NCBI GenBank assembly: GCA_044351685.1
Contig: JBILFK010000103.1
Span: 1-5,731, forward strand
DNA from: JALHRI01 sp044351685
Lineage (GTDB): Bacteria; Pseudomonadota; Alphaproteobacteria; Rickettsiales; UBA3002
Direction of reading: 5' to 3'
Length of the DNA: 5,731 nucleotides
Below, one piece after another: positions 1-5,044 of this stretch. The notes under the pieces are model-generated. The model ran no database searches, had not been told where the DNA came from, and saw nothing but the letters and a program-made list of their open reading frames with translations. The position numbers and the translations under genes were made by a program. Every line of letters starts with the position of its first letter. Position 1 is the first letter of the stretch.

Positions 1-39
1 GTGAAAAATGCGCTGGATTACTAGGCGTATCCTTGCTTT

Positions 40-843
40 ATGGCAACTCAAATGTTGCCCTTTTCCCCAGATGCACCGAATAAAAACCGCGTAAAACCAA
101 CCCCACAGCTCGATTTTAGCGAAAAGGAGATGGTAGAGCGGCTGTTATACCGCGATGCGCACTTGCTTATTTTCAACAAACCTGCGGGTATTGCGGTGCA
201 TATTGGCGCGAACGCGCCTGTATCGATTGAGCAGTTTTTTGGGCATTTGCAGTTTGGGCTACCTAAGCCGCCAGTGCTGGCGCACCGCTTAGATAGGGAA
301 ACATCGGGCTGCCTAGTGCTGGGCAGGCACCGGCAGGCAACCGCAAAGCTTGGCGAATTATTCCAACATAACAAGGTGCAGAAAACCTATCATGCATTAG
401 TGGTAGGCGCGCCAGAAGTGCCGGAAGGAATTATCAATCGCCCCATCTTAAAAAGCGGGCAGGGTAGCCGCTGGCGCATTACGCTGGATGATGCAGGGCA
501 ACCCGCTGTTACCGAATATCGCGTGCTTGCAAAGGGCGAGGGGGTTAGCTTACTGGAGCTTAGGCCACATACCGGACGCACGCATCAGCTGCGTGTGCAT
601 TGTGCGTATGGGCTTGGGTGCGCCATTATCGGTGATCCATTTTATGGTACAAAAGAAGGGGTGTTTTCAAATCGCGAAGCCAACCTGATGCTGCATGCAA
701 GCGAAGTGCAGATTCCCTATGATATGAAAAAACCGATGATTCACGCGGTAGCGGCGTTACCCGAGCATTTTGTTGCCATGGCAGAATATGCGGCGGTGAA
801 AATTACGCCGCTGCAGCAGCAGAGCTCTCTGCATACGGCGTAG
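40..843 (+). CDS. RluA-family RNA pseudouridine synthase, no S4 domain
   Basis: Predicted to convert specific uridines in rRNA and/or tRNA to pseudouridine in the cytoplasm. The 267-residue protein carries the family's catalytic motif HRLDRETSG at residues 82-90, with Asp85 as the expected nucleophile. Other hallmarks are NKPAGIAVH (46-54), the LRPHTGRTHQLRVH block (174-187), GDPFYG (198-203) and LMLHASEVQIP (216-226). The N-terminus is only about 35 residues of low-complexity sequence, so the S4 RNA-binding domain of RluC and RluD is absent. In that respect it resembles RluA itself, but the target uridine cannot be read from sequence and I give no symbol. The start is the first ATG after an in-frame TAG at 22-24. 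No Shine-Dalgarno sequence is visible; Met5 at position 52 is an alternative. The gene ends in TAG, and its last 41 bp overlap the convergent gene on the other strand. Family assignment is confident; substrate is unknown. Confidence 0.93.
   Translation: MATQMLPFSPDAPNKNRVKPTPQLDFSEKEMVERLLYRDAHLLIFNKPAGIAVHIGANAPVSIEQFFGHLQFGLPKPPVLAHRLDRETSGCLVLGRHRQATAKLGELFQHNKVQKTYHALVVGAPEVPEGIINRPILKSGQGSRWRITLDDAGQPAVTEYRVLAKGEGVSLLELRPHTGRTHQLRVHCAYGLGCAIIGDPFYGTKEGVFSNREANLMLHASEVQIPYDMKKPMIHAVAALPEHFVAMAEYAAVKITPLQQQSSLHTA
803..843. other. 41-bp tail-to-tail overlap of two convergent genes
   Basis: The last 41 bp of the + strand pseudouridine synthase gene (stop TAG at 841-843) are also the last 41 bp of the - strand hypothetical gene (stop TAA at 803-805). 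The overlap contains a CTGCAGCAGCAG run. It reads as glutamines on the + strand and as part of the Ser/Ala tail on the - strand. There is no room for an intergenic terminator, so each transcript probably extends into the other gene. Confidence 0.85.
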
Positions 844-1705
844 CAATCGCCTCAAGCCAGATATCGACTTCTTCTAGAAAGCGGCGCCAATCACTGGGGT
901 ACATATCGGGGTTATAATTTTCGCGCTTCAAGGCTTCTTGCATGGCGATCAGTGTTACTAAATCCATGGTGCTACTGCTCACCGCATTGAACACGCGACC
1001 GATATATTTTTTAATGTTGTGGTGCGCATTCATATCGAAAAAACTATGAAACTCTGGCGAGCTTAAATGCGGTAATGCGCGCGCCATGGCTTTTAGCTGT
1101 TCAAGCGCAAGCGGTTTTACTTCCTGCCCATAGCGATTCACATTGGTGAGATGCTTGGGTTTGCCTTCTTTAAGCACCACCGCCATCACTTCGTGCATGC
1201 TTAACGTTGAAAAAATCAAGCCATTAAAGCGATGCTTATAATGCGTCGCGCGTGAACCGTTATGTAATTTATTGGAACGGATAAGCGCATTCAGCAATTC
1301 TTTTCCCGCAAGACAGTGCCCGTTGACTGGGGCATATTTAAAATCGTAAAGCGCCTGCCAGGTAACGGGGGTGAACATGTGTTTTTTTCGCACGGCAATG
1401 ACCATTGCTTCAAGCAAGGTTGCAACCGGCAAACTATCCAGCGCTGGCATACCCAGCCGCCCGGCGATTAAATTATCGGCATGGCTCATTTCTGTGGGGG
1501 AAATATCAAAGCGGTTTAAATCGAAACCATACGCTTCCATGCGGATCGCCAGATATTGCATGTAGTAATTGCCAATAAGCGAGTTGAGGCGCGATTCAAC
1601 TTCAATCTCGCTGCAGCCAGGGCGTGCAATGGGCTGCGACACAAAAAATTGTGCAGCGGGGCGAGAATATCCAAAGGATATAAGTGTGTCTACTAGCGAG
1701 CTCAT
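803..1705 (-). CDS. Hypothetical protein, 300 aa, family not recognised
   Basis: I do not recognise this protein. It is a full-length open frame from ATG to TAA, with no signal peptide, no membrane-spanning stretch and no metal or nucleotide-binding motif I can name. Composition suggests a soluble, mostly helical protein. It is fairly rich in His and Met, with a basic, His-containing patch around residues 142-160 (IRSNKLHNGSRATHYKHR). It has a tryptophan-containing acidic helix near the C-terminus (SDWRRFLEEVDIWLEAI, 271-287) and a short Ser/Ala tail ending in five alanines. There are only two cysteines (31 and 131). The tail is encoded inside the 41-bp overlap with the convergent pseudouridine synthase gene. 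The start is the only reasonable one: the next Met is at residue 49 and an in-frame stop lies a short way upstream. The leader is very A-rich with no Shine-Dalgarno sequence. The length and protein-like composition argue for a real gene. Function is unknown. Confidence 0.8.
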   Translation of the reverse strand: MSSLVDTLISFGYSRPAAQFFVSQPIARPGCSEIEVESRLNSLIGNYYMQYLAIRMEAYGFDLNRFDISPTEMSHADNLIAGRLGMPALDSLPVATLLEAMVIAVRKKHMFTPVTWQALYDFKYAPVNGHCLAGKELLNALIRSNKLHNGSRATHYKHRFNGLIFSTLSMHEVMAVVLKEGKPKHLTNVNRYGQEVKPLALEQLKAMARALPHLSSPEFHSFFDMNAHHNIKKYIGRVFNAVSSSTMDLVTLIAMQEALKRENYNPDMYPSDWRRFLEEVDIWLEAIATPYAESSAAAAA

Positions 1706-1772
1706 ATAGTTTTTTTTTGGTTTTATTGTTTTAATTATTTAATTTATTTTATCTGCTTTTAATCAATAAACA

Positions 1773-1801
1773 GTTAAAAAAGTCCTAACAATTTTAGACA
1801 A
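1773..1801 (-). promoter_or_regulatory. Possible sigma-70-type promoter of the hypothetical gene
   Basis: On the - strand, TTGTCT (1796-1801) is followed after 17 bp by TTTAAC (1773-1778). Each matches four of six bases of the -35 and -10 consensus, and they lie about 70 bp upstream of the ATG at 1705. The region is so AT-rich that other -10-like boxes exist, so this is only the best-spaced candidate. Confidence 0.3.
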
Positions 1802-1841
1802 ATCGTTGCTAATGCATCTCCGCATACACTTCTTGTTAATG

Positions 1842-1861
1842 CTGTGTTGTTAAATACACAG
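1842..1861. promoter_or_regulatory. Inverted repeat CTGTGT-N8-ACACAG, possible operator
   Basis: A perfect 6-bp inverted repeat with an 8-bp AT-rich centre. It lies about 140 bp upstream of the hypothetical gene and about 80 bp beyond the icd stop. It has no adjacent T-tract on either side that would make it a terminator, so a dimeric regulator site is the more natural reading. No regulator is identifiable from sequence. Confidence 0.3.
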
Positions 1862-1873
1862 TCTATTTTAGAT

Positions 1874-1905
1874 AAAAAAAAGGCGGCTGACTCCACATAA
1901 TGGAG
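1874..1905 (-). terminator. Weak candidate terminator downstream of icd
   Basis: Reading the - strand past the icd stop, a 5-bp stem CTCCA/TGGAG with a 5-nt loop (1891-1905) is followed by a GC-rich stretch and then eight T (complement of 1874-1881). The stem is short and nine bases separate it from the T-run, so it is not a canonical intrinsic terminator. It is the only candidate between icd and the next gene. Confidence 0.35.
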
Positions 1906-1938
1906 CACATAAAGCATTATATTCTAGTAGGTTAGAGT

Positions 1939-3411
1939 TTACTCGCCCTGACTGGCACTAAATCCTGGTTTGCCATCGAACGTATACAGTGTTTCGATTT
2001 TTAGGAAATCCACCCCGGCATCGGTTGCCCGCGAAAGTAAATCAGAAATATCTTTTAGCATGGGCGTAATTCCCTTTTGTGGCAGGAAGCGCGCGCGAAA
2101 ACGATCCGTGACATCCATCTCCGTGATAATATCTGGCCATACTTTTAAGCCTTTGCACGAAAGCATCTGCAGTTCTAACGCAGGTGTTGAAAGCGTTGCC
2201 AGCAATTCACCCAGTGCCGCGACTTCTTTGCCATACCAATGCACGAATAAATCAAGGCCCACGAGCTCACGCTTTTCGGTTTCTGCGGCCATGATCGCGT
2301 GAATTTCAACATTGCCCTTACCTTGACGGTAGCGTGCGGGGCGGAACGTGTGCGGCTCGTTGCCTAAGCGCTCAATTACGGCGGCGGCAAATTCTTGTGT
2401 GCCAACTTTTTGCTTGGTCATATCGCTGACGATATCGCCCGTGTGTACGCCATCTTCGATGGTGGCAAGCCATGCGTTCTGAATCAGGTTCGCATGTTCG
2501 GCCATGCCTAAATGCGCCAGCATCATGATAGCGCCGTGCAGCAGGCCCGAAGGGTTCGCGATGTTCTTACCCGCAATATCGGGAGCTGAGCCGTGGATTG
2601 CCTCGAACATCGCGTATTTTGCACCGATGTTAGAAGAACCAGCCAAACCCACCGAACCCGAAACTTCGGCTGCGATATCAGAAATAATATCGCCGTAGAG
2701 ATTTTCAGTTACGATCACATCGAAGAGATGCGGCTTGCTGGCAATACGCGCCGAACCGATATCGATAATGTAATGCTCGTTTTCAATTTGCGGGTATTCT
2801 TTGGCCACCATATCGAACATGCCGTGGAACGCGCCATCGGTAAGCTTCATGATGTTGTCTTTCGACATGCAGGTCACTTTTTTACGGCCATTTTTCACGG
2901 CATATTCAAACGCGAAGCGCATAATGCGCTCGGTGCCGGAACGTGTAATCATTTTTACGCTCTGGAAGGCATCTTGCGTTTGGCGGTATTCGATACCGGC
3001 ATAAAGATCTTCTTCGTTTTCGCGCACAATCACCATATTCATGTTGGCGTGCATGGATTTGACGAAGGGGTGAAAGCTGGTGCAGGGGCGCACGTTGGCA
3101 TAGAGGCCCAGTGATTTCCGCATCGTCACGTTCAGTGATTTATAGCCGCCACCTTGCGGGGTGGTGATGGGGGCTTTGAGCAGAATGCCCGTGCGGCGAA
3201 TCGATTCCCATGCTGCAGGTGGAATGCCGGTGGTGACGCCTTTTTCATAGAATTTCTGGCCAACCTCGATGGTATCAATAATCAGCGGCACTTTGGCTTC
3301 AGCCAGAATTTTCAGTGTTGCTTCCATAATTTCAGGGCCAATACCATCGCCGTAGGCAACGGTAATAGGCTTCGCTTGTGGGTTTTTATTCATTTGAACA
3401 ACAGCTGACAT
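1939..3411 (-). CDS. icd: Isocitrate dehydrogenase, long Rickettsia/Thermus type, probably NAD-dependent
   Basis: Catalyses oxidative decarboxylation of isocitrate to 2-oxoglutarate in the TCA cycle (cytoplasmic). The 490-residue protein opens with AYGDGIGPEI (19-28) and has the isocitrate-binding set Ser92, Asn94, Arg98, Arg108 and Arg130. By alignment with E. coli IDH, the catalytic pair Tyr137 and Lys184 is present, as are the metal-binding Asp217, Asp241 and Asp245 (the last two in NLYGDIISD). Residues from about 352 to the end form the C-terminal extension typical of Thermus and Rickettsia enzymes and absent from E. coli Icd. In the cofactor loop HGSAPDIAGKNIANP (273-287), Asp278-Ile279 occupy the place of the NADP-contacting Lys344-Tyr345 of E. 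coli, which suggests NAD use. I chose the ATG at 3411 because GGAG lies 6 bp upstream; an ATG at 3444 would add 11 residues with no such site. The gene ends in TAA. Confidence 0.93.
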   Translation of the reverse strand: MSAVVQMNKNPQAKPITVAYGDGIGPEIMEATLKILAEAKVPLIIDTIEVGQKFYEKGVTTGIPPAAWESIRRTGILLKAPITTPQGGGYKSLNVTMRKSLGLYANVRPCTSFHPFVKSMHANMNMVIVRENEEDLYAGIEYRQTQDAFQSVKMITRSGTERIMRFAFEYAVKNGRKKVTCMSKDNIMKLTDGAFHGMFDMVAKEYPQIENEHYIIDIGSARIASKPHLFDVIVTENLYGDIISDIAAEVSGSVGLAGSSNIGAKYAMFEAIHGSAPDIAGKNIANPSGLLHGAIMMLAHLGMAEHANLIQNAWLATIEDGVHTGDIVSDMTKQKVGTQEFAAAVIERLGNEPHTFRPARYRQGKGNVEIHAIMAAETEKRELVGLDLFVHWYGKEVAALGELLATLSTPALELQMLSCKGLKVWPDIITEMDVTDRFRARFLPQKGITPMLKDISDLLSRATDAGVDFLKIETLYTFDGKPGFSASQGE

Positions 3412-3417
3412 AGGTAT

Positions 3418-3421
3418 CTCC
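3418..3421 (-). promoter_or_regulatory. Ribosome binding site that sets the icd start
   Basis: GGAG on the - strand sits 6 bases before the ATG at 3411. It is the clearest Shine-Dalgarno sequence in the window. It lies inside the longer reading frame that begins at 3444, which argues that translation starts at 3411 (protein MSAVVQ...). Confidence 0.7.
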
Positions 3422-3437
3422 ATCCATGCGTGTAACA

Positions 3438-3462
3438 TAGCCATAGCGAGAATGCTTGGCTA
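3438..3462 (-). promoter_or_regulatory. Imperfect hairpin in the icd leader
   Basis: The arms TAGCCA (3438-3443) and TGGCTA (3457-3462) pair perfectly. Inside them, AGC (3445-3447) and GCT (3454-3456) add three pairs after a single bulged base, leaving a 6-nt loop. It lies 16 bp upstream of the GGAG site and has no T-tract on the - strand side, so it is not a terminator. It could be an operator or an mRNA leader structure; no function can be assigned. Confidence 0.35.
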
Positions 3463-3561
3463 GGATTTCGCGCCTTGATTAGCAGGATAATGCTTATTTT
3501 TTCGTGAACGTTACTTTTGGGTTGCTTGGCGCCGCTATTCCTTTTTCCAAGTGCGTGGTGG

Positions 3562-3672
3562 CTAGGCGGCAATGGTGGCGCCGTGTCCGGCTTTGTTTTT
3601 CTCAAGGGTATCGAATATATTTTCAGCGGCTTGCCTGCCTGTTTCCATCGCACCGTGCACCTGCGTTGCCTA
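3562..3672 (-). pseudogene. Cut-off C-terminal segment of the amine oxidase, after an internal amber codon
   Basis: Reading through the TAG at 3670-3672 in the same frame gives 35 more codons before a second TAG at 3562-3564. They begin ATQVHGAMETGRQAAENIF, the expected end of the flavin amine oxidase fold: the HGA-x-x-TG turn that contacts the flavin, then a closing helix. The frame is unshifted, so a single base change explains the break. TGG (Trp) to TAG is a natural possibility, but several other sense codons are also one step away. Alternatives are a sequencing or assembly error, or read-through of the amber codon. Confidence 0.8.
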
Positions 3673-4986
3673 GCCACCTGTGGCGCATGCTTCGCCTGCG
3701 AAGAAAATTTTATTATCAATCGGCTTGAACATCTCGGCGCGGGCATTCGCTGCCCCCACGACTGGAACACTATAGGCGCCACGCGCGAATTCATCTTTGT
3801 ACCATGTGGTGAAATGGGCGTTTTTAATATTGCCCGCGGCAATTTTGCCTAAGCCCTCCACCTCTTCAAAAAAGGGCAGAATATAGTTTACAGCTGCGGC
3901 GGTGCGGTCGGCTTCTGGTTCGATTTTTTCAATTTCGATAGATTTTTCTCCCCCCAGAAACGCCACAATCTGGTTTTTACCTGCCGGACGCGCAAGAAAA
4001 AACATGCTGCCAAGCCCGCGGCGCATGATTTCATAATGCTGGTTATCTTCGATACCTAAGCGCTCCAAGAAACCATCGGGAAAATTCAGAATCACTTTGT
4101 TCATTGCCCCTGAGGGAAGTGCTTTAATGGCATCGAGTTTAGATTGCGGGAAGCCTTCCAGCTTTATTTCAAATGCATCGCCTTTATGATTTAGCACACT
4201 GGGCGGAATGGTGCATAATACATGGTTGGCGCGAATTTTCTTTGATGTACCATCAGGCGCAACAATGCCAACTTCAGAAGTTGCAAAGCCTTTCTTGATA
4301 GAAGTGACACGGCTTTCTAAGCATGTGTGGCCTTTAATAGTTTCGCCCATTTCCTGAATGAGGTTGCCGTGCCCTTCGCGGTAAAGCAGGCCAGAGGCCA
4401 GTGAAAATACTTTCAGTGATTCGGCGACCGATACCTTTTCAATATCGCTTCCGGTCGATTCCCAGCCGAATTCTATATCGACAACCCATTGTAAAAAACC
4501 ATCGATATTTTCTTCTTTTATCAGGCGCCTTTTGGCTTCGCCTACGCTCATGTCGCCATGTTTTTTTACTAAGTTTTCTAACATGCCGAAAACCTTGTTC
4601 AGATTTCCGAGGTAACGATCACGAGGCACATGTTGCCCATCGCAGTAGATTTTAGAATTTTGGCGATCGTAACTAAGCGTGTAACCGCCTTTTTGTGCTG
4701 GGGTTAGCAAGCCAGCCTGAACGTTAGCCATTTCACTTACATGGGCGCCGCCTTCTTTAAGGCTTGGATCGTTAATATGTGTCCAGGCCGCGCCAAGATC
4801 CCCAAATTCCGGGTGCGTGTGCACACGCCCACCCATACGGTCACGCCCTTCCACCACCAGAATGTTGGTGCAGCCCTTGCCGAGCAATGTTTTGGCCGCA
4901 GAAATACCGGCAGGCCCTGCACCTAAAATCACCGCATCGTAGGTGTGCGTTTCATCAATATCTGAAAATGCCACGGTGTTTGACAT
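3670..4986 (-). CDS. FAD-dependent amine oxidase-type oxidoreductase, truncated by an in-frame TAG
   Basis: Flavin-containing amine oxidase superfamily (Rossmann FAD-binding fold); likely oxidises an amine or related substrate, which cannot be named. The N-terminal dinucleotide site is GAGPAG (22-27), followed by Glu46 and RMGGRVH (50-56). DLGAAWTH (63-70) matches the usual LGA-W-H block. GHGNLIQEM (205-213) and HVLCTIPPSVL (255-265) are family landmarks. Lys297 in NKVILNF fits the conserved flavin-proximal lysine. TTWYKDEFARGAYS (393-406) and FFAGEA (428-433) begin the C-terminal FAD motif. The open frame then stops after 438 residues at TAG (3670-3672), in the middle of that motif, and the expected remainder follows in the same frame (listed separately). 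Without the amber codon the protein would be about 474 residues, a normal size. There is no signal peptide or Tat motif. The ATG at 4986 has no Shine-Dalgarno sequence, but the next Met is residue 86, past the Rossmann site. It lies 58 bp after alaS on the same strand. Confidence 0.85.
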   Translation of the reverse strand: MSNTVAFSDIDETHTYDAVILGAGPAGISAAKTLLGKGCTNILVVEGRDRMGGRVHTHPEFGDLGAAWTHINDPSLKEGGAHVSEMANVQAGLLTPAQKGGYTLSYDRQNSKIYCDGQHVPRDRYLGNLNKVFGMLENLVKKHGDMSVGEAKRRLIKEENIDGFLQWVVDIEFGWESTGSDIEKVSVAESLKVFSLASGLLYREGHGNLIQEMGETIKGHTCLESRVTSIKKGFATSEVGIVAPDGTSKKIRANHVLCTIPPSVLNHKGDAFEIKLEGFPQSKLDAIKALPSGAMNKVILNFPDGFLERLGIEDNQHYEIMRRGLGSMFFLARPAGKNQIVAFLGGEKSIEIEKIEPEADRTAAAVNYILPFFEEVEGLGKIAAGNIKNAHFTTWYKDEFARGAYSVPVVGAANARAEMFKPIDNKIFFAGEACATGG

Positions 4987-5044
4987 GGCAATAGTTTACC
5001 ATGCGCCTATGGGCCGATGTATGACGGTTAAATGAAATCTCCTG
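4987..5044 (-). other. 58-bp gap between alaS and the amine oxidase gene
   Basis: Both flanking genes are on the - strand. The gap contains no T-tract preceded by a stable stem, so no intrinsic terminator is seen. The oxidase may therefore be transcribed together with alaS. I found no good Shine-Dalgarno sequence for the oxidase and no promoter I would defend. Confidence 0.5.

Larger units (their letters stand above)
1706..1938. other. AT-rich intergenic region, 233 bp
   Basis: This gap separates the start of the hypothetical gene from the stop of icd, both on the - strand. It is much richer in A and T than the flanking genes, with a run of nine T at 1710-1718 and eight A at 1874-1881. No coding frame is convincing. 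It holds a possible promoter for the hypothetical gene, a weak terminator candidate for icd, repeated TTGYTAA heptamers and an inverted repeat, each listed separately. Confidence 0.8.

Noticed and set aside
1..24. Frame-1 codons VKNALDY followed by TAG at the left edge, possibly the tail of an upstream gene
   Set aside because: Seven codons are too few to identify a protein. They are used only to show that the pseudouridine synthase cannot extend further upstream in frame.
120..132. AAGGAG next to an internal ATG (Met31) of the pseudouridine synthase
   Set aside because: The AAGGAG abuts the ATG with no spacer, so it would work poorly as a ribosome site, and the upstream frame is open from position 25. 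Residue 31 is still before the catalytic domain, so this start cannot be fully excluded.
803..843. CAG triplet run as a microsatellite repeat
   Set aside because: There are only three to four units, explained by coding for Gln on one strand and Ala/Ser on the other.
1836..1853. Paired TTAA elements resembling a CtrA site
   Set aside because: The two TTAA are separated by 10 bp, not the 7 bp of the CtrA consensus TTAA-N7-TTAA.
2593..3114. 173-codon open frame on the + strand inside icd
   Set aside because: It is fully antisense to the strongly supported icd coding sequence, and its translation has no recognisable motif. Long antisense frames are common opposite conserved genes.
3412..3444. 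Upstream ATG that would extend icd by 11 residues (MAMLHAWMEIP...)
   Set aside because: The strong GGAG site lies within this extension, 6 bp before the ATG at 3411. The family core begins about 15 residues further on, so the extension is not needed.
3562..3672. UAG as a reassigned sense codon in this organism
   Set aside because: The pseudouridine synthase gene and alaS both end in TAG at positions that fit their families' normal ends, so UAG acts as an ordinary stop elsewhere in the window. Site-specific read-through remains possible.
3390..3842. 150-codon - strand frame spanning the end of the amine oxidase and the start of icd
   Set aside because: It is out of frame with the oxidase and begins inside its conserved C-terminal coding region. 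The translation is Arg/Ser/Pro-rich and resembles no protein; the oxidase frame explains this DNA better.
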